Below are positions 1-6,657 of a DNA stretch of 64,000 bases, piece by piece. The notes under the pieces are model-generated. The model was not told the origin of the DNA. It made no database searches and saw only the letters and a program-made list of their open reading frames with translations. The DNA is taken from contig NZ_JACHCP010000005.1 of the NCBI RefSeq assembly GCF_014207185.1, positions 1 through 64,000 on the forward strand, given 5' to 3'. The position numbers and the translations under genes were made by a program. Source of the DNA: Rhodanobacter sp. A1T4. Its GTDB lineage: Bacteria > Pseudomonadota > Gammaproteobacteria > Xanthomonadales > Rhodanobacteraceae. Each line of letters begins with the position of its first letter. Position 1 is the stretch's first letter.

Positions 1-63
1 AATTGACTGGCTGCAGGCGCCGAGAGCAAGTGTGGATGCCACAAGTAAGCCCGTCAGTTTCAT
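1..63 (-). CDS. Integron cassette lipoprotein, N-terminus only (runs off window edge)
   Basis: An ATG at 63-61 on the minus strand opens a frame that stays open to the window edge and encodes MKLTGLLVASTLALGACSQS. This is a textbook lipoprotein signal: basic start, hydrophobic core, and a lipobox LGAC with the lipidated cysteine at residue 17. An attC site lies directly upstream (71-124), so the gene is the most integrase-distal cassette visible here. The mature protein lies outside the window and its function cannot be told. The fragment is short, but a cassette-position start followed at once by a perfect lipobox is hard to explain by chance. Confidence 0.6.
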   Translation of the reverse strand, partial: MKLTGLLVASTLALGACSQSI

Positions 64-70
64 GCGACCC

Positions 71-124
71 CTAACGCTTGAGTTAAGCGGCGGCGCAGCC
101 GTCCGCCTTGAACGAGATGTTAGG
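71..124 (-). repeat. attC recombination site 1
   Basis: This is an imperfect palindrome of about 55 bases, bounded on the plus strand by CTAACGC on the left and GTTAGG on the right. On the minus strand it reads as RYYYAAC...GTTRRRY, the integron attC layout, with an inner GGCGG/CCGCC stem. It lies between the lipoprotein cassette and the cassette at 120-485. Confidence 0.9.
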
Positions 125-485
125 CCTGAGTCGCTGCACGAATTGCAATGGCCTTGGCCGTAAACCCCCAACGGACCAAGGGAGAGCCTCGATCCGAAAA
201 ACTAAGCATATAGCCGGTATGCGAGCGTTTTACAAACGCCTCCACGACAGAGCCGGATGCGGGATTGGATAGCTCAGGGCGTGCGACCCAGTTTGAGTTC
301 ACAGAATCCCATTCCATGGCCCATGCGGAGTGGGGCGAGGTGAAGCTCATGATGTGAGAACCCTCCGCGCCGGCAAGGACAACGCTAGAAAAAGCTAGCT
401 CCAAACACTGCGAATCACGCAGTACGACATGGAACGTGCTACGTAGTGAGCGAATGGCTTCCAGCAGTACGTCGGAAACTTCCAT
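120..485 (-). CDS. Integron cassette hypothetical protein (121 aa)
   Basis: This 121-residue protein starts at an ATG a few bases inside the attC at 491-548 and stops at a TAA formed by the TTA of the GTTAGG core of attC 1. That fit of one frame to one cassette supports it being the cassette gene. I recognise no family. The protein has no signal peptide or membrane segment, is mixed alpha/beta in appearance, and is rich in Ser and Trp in its middle (SAWAMEWDSVNSNWVARPEL). A soluble cytoplasmic protein is the most that can be said. Confidence 0.65.
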   Translation of the reverse strand: MEVSDVLLEAIRSLRSTFHVVLRDSQCLELAFSSVVLAGAEGSHIMSFTSPHSAWAMEWDSVNSNWVARPELSNPASGSVVEAFVKRSHTGYMLSFSDRGSPLVRWGFTAKAIAIRAATQA

Positions 486-490
486 ATGAG

Positions 491-548
491 GCCTAACGCT
501 GGAGCTAAGCGGCGGCGAAGCCCGTCCGCCTTGAACGATTTGTTAGGT
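491..548 (-). repeat. attC recombination site 2
   Basis: About 58 bases bounded by GCCTAACGC and TGTTAGGT on the plus strand, with the same inner stem as the other sites. It has CTAAGC where most copies have TTAAGC and one extra C in the loop (AAGCCCGTCC). Confidence 0.9.
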
Positions 549-632
549 GATTGCGGCGCACTACGATGGAGCGATGAACTACTTGGCAAACGAGGATCCG
601 CTCCATCGATTGGTTAGCTCCTAAGCGCGTCA

Positions 633-1262
633 CTAATGTCGCTGGACTATCCAGGACGCAATCGCTGCAACTCCCACCAAGGCCAGACCAATACATATGA
701 TCCAGATTGCACCTTGCGACTCCACCGCAGCGCGCTGTTGATCGGCTAGCTTCTCGGCGCTCTCGGTTCGTGACACTTGAGTGTCCTGAATTCTAGCAAC
801 AAGGTCATCAAAATCCTGCAGCAACCCGCTGAGCTTTAGCCGACGGCCACCCCGTAAGTAGACGATCAATTCACGGGCGCGCCCTTCGAGTACGTTAGTG
901 TCGATGATATCTGTGAGTGGAATAACTCGCTCGTTAAGAAGAAAGCGTACATCCAATGATTTGGCTCCGAGGATTACGCGGTAACGCATAAAGAATATTG
1001 ACGCAACAACAGCGGCTGTGGAGAACGAAGCAAAGAACGCATCGAACCACAGAGGTGCAGCGCTGCCTTCGACGCCAGGAATAAATGGCACCCCGAGAAA
1101 ACCGACCCCAATGACTGCCATTAGATAGGCGAGCGGTAACGGGAGACAGTAGATGTCCTTGTCGACTAGATGCTTATGACGAGATCGTGCTGATACGGCC
1201 AACACCACAGACAGGGCGAGCGGTACTACTACGGACGTAGGCAATAGGAAGACGTGGCTCAT
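633..1262 (-). CDS. Integron cassette membrane protein with a PH-like domain
   Basis: The 209-residue product has hydrophobic segments near residues 5-22, 42-62, 72-92 and 182-204. A soluble stretch between about 95 and 150 (RYRVILGAKSLDVRFLLNER, then a LIVYLRGGRRLKLSGLL strand pattern) resembles the bacterial PH-domain fold of small membrane proteins. The cassette is bounded by attC 2 and attC 3, and the start ATG at 1262 lies 13 bases outside attC 3. There are about 85 untranslated bases between the stop and attC 2, more than in the other cassettes. Function is unknown. Such proteins are thought to sit in the inner membrane, but the PH assignment is by eye only. Confidence 0.7.
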   Translation of the reverse strand: MSHVFLLPTSVVVPLALSVVLAVSARSRHKHLVDKDIYCLPLPLAYLMAVIGVGFLGVPFIPGVEGSAAPLWFDAFFASFSTAAVVASIFFMRYRVILGAKSLDVRFLLNERVIPLTDIIDTNVLEGRARELIVYLRGGRRLKLSGLLQDFDDLVARIQDTQVSRTESAEKLADQQRAAVESQGAIWIICIGLALVGVAAIASWIVQRH

Positions 1263-1274
1263 AGGCTTGGAACA

Positions 1275-1331
1275 CCTAACGCTTGAGTTGAGCGGCGGCG
1301 AAGCCCGTCCGCCTTGAACGAATGGTTAGGC
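1275..1331 (-). repeat. attC recombination site 3
   Basis: Bounded by CCTAACGC and GGTTAGGC. It shares the GAGC/GGCGGCG arm and CCGCCTTGAACGA arm of the other copies. It has the extra C in the loop seen in site 2 and the CTTGAG variant of the CTGGAG arm. Confidence 0.9.
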
Positions 1332-1565
1332 CGAGCTGCCATGTTGACCCTGCTCTGAGAAGAAAGACAAATCCTTTTCTACTTGCTCCGGAAGACATGC
1401 CGGAGACGAAAACGCTCGCCAAAGTGACTCAAGGCGCATCAGTGAATCGATGCGCTGAACACCGGAAATTTCCGCAACTGAGAGCGGCCGGAGTAGCTTT
1501 GCCTGAGCGGCATTAATGACTTCCGAGTGCATGAGCGGCAACGCTTCTTGGTACTTGCTGGTCAT
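1326..1565 (-). CDS. Integron cassette small hypothetical protein (79 aa)
   Basis: The longest open frame here extends to 1688, but its first 41 codons run through attC 4, so I place the start at the ATG at 1565-1563, just outside that site. The stop overlaps attC 3. The resulting protein begins MTSKYQEALPLMHSEV and is predicted to be helical, without signal peptide or membrane segment. I do not recognise it. It fills one of the shortest cassettes in the array, about 240 bases between sites, so a small antitoxin, immunity or regulatory protein is possible but not supported by any motif. Confidence 0.5.
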   Translation of the reverse strand: MTSKYQEALPLMHSEVINAAQAKLLRPLSVAEISGVQRIDSLMRLESLWRAFSSPACLPEQVEKDLSFFSEQGQHGSSA

Positions 1566-1567
1566 AG

Positions 1568-1624
1568 GCCTAACGCTGGAGTTAAGCGGCGGCGAAGCCG
1601 TCCGCCTTGAACGAACTGTTAGGC
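1568..1624 (-). repeat. attC recombination site 4
   Basis: 57 bases from GCCTAACGC to GTTAGGC, matching the array consensus with no loop insertion. Its core boxes are perfect inverted complements. Confidence 0.92.
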
Positions 1625-1629
1625 AAACT

Positions 1630-2052
1630 TTAGAAGCCAAGCTCATGGCCGGTCCATTTCTGTGTGACATCAGAAACCCCTGTGCCACGTCCTACCGCTG
1701 TAACTGTCACAGAAAAGCACGACGCACTATCTGCGTCGGCCGGAATTAAGATCCCTATGACGTTGTTCCATCGCCGCAAGTCAACTGCTGCAGCGCCCAG
1801 TCTTGGTGCTGCCTCGAAATCATTTCGGGTGGGCATTTCGTAACCCATACGGATGTTATACAGCTCCGGAATGTTCGCAAGCTGCGATATCCGACTGCAC
1901 GCTACCGTTATGGTCAATTTATCGATCTGCCCTAACCGCTCGACATCGCGGCTTGGAAACTTTATGAAGCGAACTTCCGCCTGTGTGGCAGATGCAGAGG
2001 TGGAAATGATGAAGGTCGCAAGCAACGCTACTTTTTGGAAGAGTGTCTTCAT
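1630..2052 (-). CDS. Integron cassette secreted protein (140 aa)
   Basis: The product starts MKTLFQKVALLATFIISTSA, a Sec signal peptide with likely cleavage after the ASA near residue 22, so it should be periplasmic or outer-surface. The mature part of about 118 residues contains two cysteines (VACSRI and ASCFSV) that could form a disulphide, and beta-strand patterns (KLTITVAC, SVTVTAVG). The ATG at 2052 is 4 bases from attC 5 and the TAA stop is 6 bases from attC 4, so the gene fills its cassette. I recognise no family. Confidence 0.7.
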   Translation of the reverse strand: MKTLFQKVALLATFIISTSASATQAEVRFIKFPSRDVERLGQIDKLTITVACSRISQLANIPELYNIRMGYEMPTRNDFEAAPRLGAAAVDLRRWNNVIGILIPADADSASCFSVTVTAVGRGTGVSDVTQKWTGHELGF

Positions 2053-2055
2053 GAG

Positions 2056-2111
2056 GCCTAACGCTGGAGTTAAGCGGCGGCGAAGCCGTCCGCCTTGAAC
2101 GAGATGTTAGA
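2056..2111 (-). repeat. attC recombination site 5
   Basis: 56 bases from GCCTAACGC to GTTAGA on the plus strand. The distal core is GTTAGAC rather than GTTAGGC. The stop codon of the neighbouring cassette gene (2107) lies inside it. Confidence 0.9.
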
Positions 2112-2568
2112 CGGCATCGGGACCCCACGCATTGACTTCCGGTGCAGCCAGTTTTGAGATGGTGGTGCCCATGATGTACCCACGAAGCAACTTTTTCTCG
2201 AAAGGTAGGTAAAGCGCAACAGTAAGCCCACGCTTGTGCTCGAAGAGCACCTTGATGGCCTTGGTGGGACGCTGCCCCTCGAAGGTGACTGTGGCATTCT
2301 CCGCAACTCCGATTGCTTGGAGAGAAAGCTCGCGTGCCTGTTGACGAAGGCCATTGTGAAGTATCGGAAGGATCTCACCGGAATTTGTGAGGTCGCTCTC
2401 GGCGACAGCACCAACCAATTTGATGTCGCCGTCGTCTGTAAGAACTGCAGCGTGAGGCAAGAAATTTCCTTGGTCACGAAGAAACGCTTCAGAGAGTTCG
2501 AAGAGCTGATTCGCGACAACAGCAATGTCTGGCTTTAACTCGGCGTAAAGTGTGTCGGTGGAGTTCAT
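2107..2568 (-). CDS. Integron cassette hypothetical protein (153 aa)
   Basis: A soluble 153-residue protein beginning MNSTDTLYAELKPD, with a helical N-terminal third and a strand-rich C-terminal half (ATVTFEGQRPTKAIKVLFEH, GLTVALYLPFEKK). The ATG lies 11 bases from attC 6, and the stop TAA is supplied by the GTTAG core of attC 5, as in several other cassettes of this array. There is no signal peptide and no membrane segment. I do not recognise a family, and nothing in the sequence points to a catalytic function. Confidence 0.65.
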   Translation of the reverse strand: MNSTDTLYAELKPDIAVVANQLFELSEAFLRDQGNFLPHAAVLTDDGDIKLVGAVAESDLTNSGEILPILHNGLRQQARELSLQAIGVAENATVTFEGQRPTKAIKVLFEHKRGLTVALYLPFEKKLLRGYIMGTTISKLAAPEVNAWGPDAV

Positions 2569-2579
2569 TGTTCTGCCGT

Positions 2580-2633
2580 GTAACGCTGGAGTTGAGCGGC
2601 GGCGGAGCCGTCCGCCTCGAACGAACTGTTAGA
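2580..2633 (-). repeat. attC recombination site 6
   Basis: About 54 bases with the variant outer cores GTAACGC and GTTAGAG and a slightly changed arm (CCGCCTCGAACGA, GTTGAGC). It is the most diverged attC of the left block. Confidence 0.85.
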
Positions 2634-3306
2634 GCCCTGCCGTTTGCACATACGAAGCAGCGCGCTTGCCGATAGTGGTTATAACGAAAGCTGCCTCAGA
2701 TGTTCCCATGAGCTGAACGCGGCGAATCGTATTGAGGGATTCTAGTACCTCCAACTCTTGGTCCACCGTTAGTGTTCCAGACCAGAACTGGGGCCCGCCT
2801 CGTAAGGCTGCAATGATGTCACTGAGCCAGATTGCTGTGGCTGTTTGCTCCAATGACCCAGTGCTAATTTTCTTCTCAATCGGAGTGACACGTGCCACTA
2901 CCGCAAGCAGTTTGATTTGGGTCGTAGAGAGCCTGGACAAGTGTTCCACGACTGACAGCTTGTTGGGGTCGCTGGAGTGTTCTTTGTTGCCACAAGCTGC
3001 AACCACCCGACCAATTGACTCAACTTTTTCTGGATCTGGTTCGTAGGAAATTTTGTCTGACATGATCTTGAAGGTGGCTAGCGCCTCCTCCGAGTCAAAC
3101 CAAGCCTTATCTATGCGACTTTCGCCAGCGGATTCAATTTGCGATGAGATAGCTGCAATTGCTGCCTCCAGATTTTTGACGCGAATCGCATCCGCTTTGT
3201 CGAAGACCAAGTGATCGAGCGCGCCGCCGACGAATGGAACACAAGATACAGCTGCGCGAATCCATGCAACTCCTTCTGGCGCGTAGCGAGACAGATCTTT
3301 GATCAT
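2629..3306 (-). CDS. Integron cassette hypothetical protein (225 aa)
   Basis: The largest cassette protein of the left block starts MIKDLSRYAPEGVAWIRAAV. It is largely helical, with a short hydrophobic stretch near residues 15-30 that is too weak to call a membrane span with confidence. The C-terminal half (LSRLSTTQIKLLAVVARVTP ... ALRGGPQFWSGTLTVDQELE ... AAFVITTIGKRAASYVQTAG) has the look of a winged-helix effector protein of the DUF4393 kind, but I would not assign it. The TAA stop lies in attC 6. The start is followed upstream by an isolated GTTAGAGC core at 3311-3318, where the previous attC should be but is missing. Confidence 0.65.
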   Translation of the reverse strand: MIKDLSRYAPEGVAWIRAAVSCVPFVGGALDHLVFDKADAIRVKNLEAAIAAISSQIESAGESRIDKAWFDSEEALATFKIMSDKISYEPDPEKVESIGRVVAACGNKEHSSDPNKLSVVEHLSRLSTTQIKLLAVVARVTPIEKKISTGSLEQTATAIWLSDIIAALRGGPQFWSGTLTVDQELEVLESLNTIRRVQLMGTSEAAFVITTIGKRAASYVQTAGL

Positions 3307-3310
3307 AAGG

Positions 3311-3318
3311 GCTCTAAC
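3311..3318 (-). other. Orphan cassette junction (GTTAGAGC core without attC)
   Basis: On the minus strand GTTAGAGC lies just upstream of the cassette gene at 2629-3306, exactly where G/TTRRRY crossover occurs. The sequence further upstream (TCTATTAGGTA) is not the rest of an attC. The array therefore breaks here. The same GTTAGAGC core occurs at the first cassette junction next to the integrase (20240-20247). Confidence 0.6.
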
Positions 3319-3335
3319 TACCTAATAGACGGACC

Positions 3336-3453
3336 CGTGGGTCCGGTTATACATCCCTGATTACGTTCCGAAGTCCCGACGCAACACCCTGATTCCTCTA
3401 GAGCTTATCCATGCTGGACCCGGCTAACAACCGGACGTATAACCAGACCCACG
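3336..3453. repeat. Inverted-repeat element of 118 bp (MITE-like) at the left array break
   Basis: The 17-base arm at 3336-3352 (CGTGGGTCCGGTTATAC) is the reverse complement of 3437-3453 with one mismatch, and the arms enclose 84 bases without a gene. It starts 18 bases outside the orphan cassette junction. Terminal inverted repeats around a short non-coding core fit a miniature transposable element or the ends of a lost one. I see no clear target duplication. The rest of 3318-3652 has no gene. Confidence 0.45.
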
Positions 3454-3524
3454 CGGCTGGCGCTATCGCGTAATCTCACTTCCTTTCGAACACACTGAGC
3501 AACCGTCGGCGGTCCACTTTGGGT
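3446..3524. repeat. Diverged 79-bp repeat, copy A
   Basis: The segment from GACCCACG to ACTTTGGGT matches 28004-28083 at roughly 85% by eye, including the shared core CCGTCGGCGGTCCACTTTGG. One plus-strand frame reads RYRVISLPFEHTEQPSAVHF, close to RYHVISLPFGHTQQPSAVHF in the second copy. Here it has no start codon in a plausible place and stops soon after, so it looks like a gene fragment or dispersed repeat. Confidence 0.6.
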
Positions 3525-3652
3525 GGCGGTCTCAACCGGTCGATGCAACACACTGACGACTGCTTAGGCAGCAGAAGTTGCAGATGACGTGCAGTCCCAG
3601 CCCAATCATACGTGCGGGGCGTGTTTACGGGCTAGGCAGCAATAAAGCCTCG

Positions 3653-4840
3653 CTACGTGAGCGATTCCTGACGGTAGCGAAGGCCCAGCATGACGGCGAT
3701 CAATTGAATCGCCAATGTTGCGATCAATATCTCGCAGCCGAGCTCCCACCGACCCGAATTTGCGACGGTAGATAAAGCCTGGATGATCACCACGGCTCCG
3801 GCATTACCGGCAAGCCAGAAGATACTCACAGCCGTACCTGCATGGATGTCGCCTGCCGTCTCGGCGATCACCTGGATGAGTAGTGGTAGCGGCGATAGCA
3901 GCATCATGCCAAGTGCCGTGCCAGCGATGCACAGCACAATGATCGAACTGCTTGCGAACAGCACAAAGGTGGTTGCGGCCGCTGTCAATGTAGCGGCGAT
4001 CAAGATGCCTCGCAGGGTAACGCCGCGTCTAACGAGAGCTGGCGAAATGACCATGCCGACGACACCGCCAACTAGCATCAGCAAGGCGACGATACCGGTC
4101 GTCTGCGGGCTGACGTGGTGCCGCGAAAGAATTGGTTCGAGCCAGGTGGATATCGCAGCAAAATAGCCATTGGCAAGAAAGATGATGATCAAGATCGCCA
4201 CAAATGGCGCAGTCCTCAACATCTTGATGGCCTGTGTCCACCAGACTCGCGTCGAACTCCCCGTTGGCGTCATCACGATATGAGCGGGATCATTCGGCAC
4301 ACATACAAACGTCAGCAGCGCCACGCCGATCATTACCGCCAGATCAATGAACAGCGAAAGATGCACGCTATGTCCCGCACTCATGGGTACAAGCACAAAA
4401 GCTATGCCAACACCTACAAAGATCGCCATGCTGGAGAGCTCTGTAACCTTGATGTGTTCGTTCTTCGGAAACCATACAACAGCCAGTCGAGCGACCAGCG
4501 ACATGGTGAGTGGCTGCACCATGGCAAAGACAATTTGACCTGCCAGAAGAAAGACATAGCTTGGTGCCAATACTCGCAATAATGCCGACAGCACCATACT
4601 TACGGTCATGATGCGTAACGAAGCACGTATCGAGATACGGTCGATAAGCGCACCGGTGGGCAGTGCTAGCGGCATGAACAGCAAAGCAAAGACCAGCGAC
4701 AACGTACCGACTTGACTGGGCGTGACAGCGTAGTCGGTAACAACCTGATCTGTGATCGGCGCGAAACGCAACCATTCGAGCTGCATTACCGCCTGCAGAA
4801 CGATATATATCGCGAGAACGCGGTAACGAATCGGCATCAT
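3653..4840 (-). CDS. Major facilitator superfamily (MFS) transporter
   Basis: This 395-residue protein has twelve predicted membrane segments. The cytoplasmic loop between helices 2 and 3 carries the MFS-type GALIDRISIRASLR motif. A central hydrophilic loop near residues 190-210 separates two six-helix halves, the usual MFS length and layout. The ATG overlaps the TGA of the upstream hydrolase gene (ATGA at 4840-4837), so translation is probably coupled. It is the last gene of the catabolic operon that begins with the TonB-dependent receptor, and most likely moves the substrate or a breakdown product across the inner membrane. The substrate cannot be read from the sequence. Confidence 0.85.
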   Translation of the reverse strand: MMPIRYRVLAIYIVLQAVMQLEWLRFAPITDQVVTDYAVTPSQVGTLSLVFALLFMPLALPTGALIDRISIRASLRIMTVSMVLSALLRVLAPSYVFLLAGQIVFAMVQPLTMSLVARLAVVWFPKNEHIKVTELSSMAIFVGVGIAFVLVPMSAGHSVHLSLFIDLAVMIGVALLTFVCVPNDPAHIVMTPTGSSTRVWWTQAIKMLRTAPFVAILIIIFLANGYFAAISTWLEPILSRHHVSPQTTGIVALLMLVGGVVGMVISPALVRRGVTLRGILIAATLTAAATTFVLFASSSIIVLCIAGTALGMMLLSPLPLLIQVIAETAGDIHAGTAVSIFWLAGNAGAVVIIQALSTVANSGRWELGCEILIATLAIQLIAVMLGLRYRQESLT

Positions 4841-6546
4841 GGATATTCCGTGGGCGTCACTTCGCCCATGTCCGTGGTCAACTTGCGATACACCGGCAAG
4901 ATCAAGGCAGCAGGGTGTTCGGGATCGTGGAAAATCTGCTGGTGAGCGACATGCAGCGTCGTCGCTGTTGCCAGTGGCTCACCGCTGCCCGTGTTGCGAC
5001 TGAAGCGAGGATGCGACCCGCTCGAGACCTGCAGTCTCAGCCGATGCCCTTTGGCGAATAAGCACGCGGTGGGCCACAGATCGGTGCGTACACGGATGAT
5101 GCCGTCACGTCCCGCCGTGATGTTCTCCGGCGATAGCCGCAACAAGCCATCGCAAATATTGGTCGATACGCCGTTCGGAGCGACATCGCATAACCGGGTA
5201 AAGAAATCCGTGTACTCGCAACTGGAACGCACATAGAGAACGACACTGACCAGACCGATGACCGGCAAATCGCGATCCAGCGGAGCACTCGTATAGCTGA
5301 CAACATCTGGACGTGCTTCCAGCGCACGGTTATCGCGAGGCCCAGCGGCTGCACCGAGCATTACACCGCCTATGGTCGGCGTGGGATCGGCTGGGTTATA
5401 GGTGTACGCGTCGGGAGGAGAAGTAGTCGGCAAGTCGCGCGCCAGCTCTCTCCCAGACTGCAAGAACCAAATTTCAGGGCTCGCCGGTGGTGGCCAGTCC
5501 GGAAAGTCGATCCAGGTGTCGGCGCCCAGCATGTAAACCCGCACCGGCGATGCATTCGGCGGAGAGGGAGCATCGCGCAGATGCGTATCGAACCAGTCTA
5601 CGGTTTGTCTGACGCCCAGCTCCACGGTTTGCGGGCTGTCATGGGTTCCCGGGCCGATGATCAATTGCGGCCGATGGCCAGCTTTACGTAGCGTCACGTA
5701 GTCGGCTAGCTGCGCGGGGAGAAAGATGTCGTACCACGTAGCCAACAGACTGGTCGGAATCGTCATTGATACAAGACGGCGACTTTGATTGACCTGACTC
5801 CAGAAGCCATCTCCTGGCCGATCATGTACGAGCCAGTCCTGGTAGTACGAGACGCGGTGTCCCACCAACACCTTGTCGATTTCATTCAAAGGCAAATGGG
5901 CCAAGGCCTGTTCCAGTGTTTTGACTTGGCGTCGCTCACTGAGCACAAAGCGCCACCAAGATGATTCCTGATGATGCAGGGAATGCATCCAGCTGGCCGC
6001 GGTCCACAACCCGAATGATTCACCGCTATAAAAAAGCGGCCGCCAATCAGTAGCGGTAATTAAAGGCACCATGGCTTTGATCCACGGTGGTGCATCGGCG
6101 GCAACAGCCCATTGGGTATAGCCAAAATAGCTGCCACCGAAGAGACCCACCTTGCCCGTAAACCACGACTGTTGCTCCAACCAACGCAGCGTAGCCAATC
6201 CGTCCACAGCCTCATGTCGTAATGGATCGAAAGCTCCGCCAGAGCCAAACGTGCCACGCACGCTCTGTACCACCACTTGATAGCCAAGTCCGGCAAGCAT
6301 GCGCCACAACAGTGAGCTCTCTCTGCCTCGACCGTAAGGCGTACGGGTCAGCACGATCGGTGCATCCGTTATCCCGCTCGGAAAATAACGATCGGTAAGC
6401 AAGATCGCGCCATCGGGCATCACCACCTTCAAGTCGCAATCCATCTTGATGTGACGGTAGCGCGCCGCTGGCAATTTCATCTTGCGCGCCAACAGCCGAC
6501 TGGCAAGGTTTAGAAAGGAAGAAAGCACTGCCGCTCCTGGTGACAT
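4837..6546 (-). CDS. CocE/NonD family alpha/beta hydrolase (peptidase S15 fold), cytoplasmic
   Basis: The 569-residue protein belongs to the Xaa-Pro dipeptidyl-peptidase (S15)/CocE family, which cleaves esters and amides with a Ser-Asp-His triad. The nucleophile elbow is GLFGGSYFGY with Ser139. LATWYDIFLPAQ carries the probable Asp and IIGPGTHDS the probable His. The C-terminal third is the jelly-roll domain typical of the family (RLRLQVSSGSHPRFSRNTGS). There is no convincing signal peptide, unlike the second hydrolase at 15.5-17.1 kb. It follows the kinase gene by about 110 bases, which contain the 13-bp palindrome ACAGAATTTCTGT beside its start. I see no strong ribosome binding site, so the start is uncertain; ATGs at residues 23 and 35 are alternatives. 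Confidence 0.85.
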   Translation of the reverse strand: MSPGAAVLSSFLNLASRLLARKMKLPAARYRHIKMDCDLKVVMPDGAILLTDRYFPSGITDAPIVLTRTPYGRGRESSLLWRMLAGLGYQVVVQSVRGTFGSGGAFDPLRHEAVDGLATLRWLEQQSWFTGKVGLFGGSYFGYTQWAVAADAPPWIKAMVPLITATDWRPLFYSGESFGLWTAASWMHSLHHQESSWWRFVLSERRQVKTLEQALAHLPLNEIDKVLVGHRVSYYQDWLVHDRPGDGFWSQVNQSRRLVSMTIPTSLLATWYDIFLPAQLADYVTLRKAGHRPQLIIGPGTHDSPQTVELGVRQTVDWFDTHLRDAPSPPNASPVRVYMLGADTWIDFPDWPPPASPEIWFLQSGRELARDLPTTSPPDAYTYNPADPTPTIGGVMLGAAAGPRDNRALEARPDVVSYTSAPLDRDLPVIGLVSVVLYVRSSCEYTDFFTRLCDVAPNGVSTNICDGLLRLSPENITAGRDGIIRVRTDLWPTACLFAKGHRLRLQVSSGSHPRFSRNTGSGEPLATATTLHVAHQQIFHDPEHPAALILPVYRKLTTDMGEVTPTEYP

Positions 6547-6559
6547 ACAGAATTTCTGT
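6547..6559. promoter_or_regulatory. Perfect 13-bp palindrome before the hydrolase gene (possible operator)
   Basis: ACAGAATTTCTGT reads the same on both strands around its central base. It abuts the start codon of the hydrolase gene, in the only sizeable gap between two genes of the operon after the aldolase. It could be a regulator site or chance; no binding protein can be named. Confidence 0.25.
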
Positions 6560-6657
6560 CTAATGCGTTGCGGTGGTTCGCGAGGAACCTGATTTGGTTC
6601 GTTGCGAACGCTGTCTTACCTGGTTCCAACGACCAAAACGCGCTCGTTGCCGCTCGG

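Noticed and set aside
1516-1749. Plus-strand open frame across attC 4 with translation LELSGGEAVRLERTVRQ
   Set aside because: It is the attC palindrome read as protein. The same peptide type appears at other attC sites.
71-2633. Regularly recurring 55-58 bp palindromic repeats looked at as a CRISPR array or REP elements
   Set aside because: The spacing is gene-sized and irregular, each repeat is bounded by RYYYAAC/GTTRRRY cores, and each interval holds one same-strand gene. These are integron attC sites.
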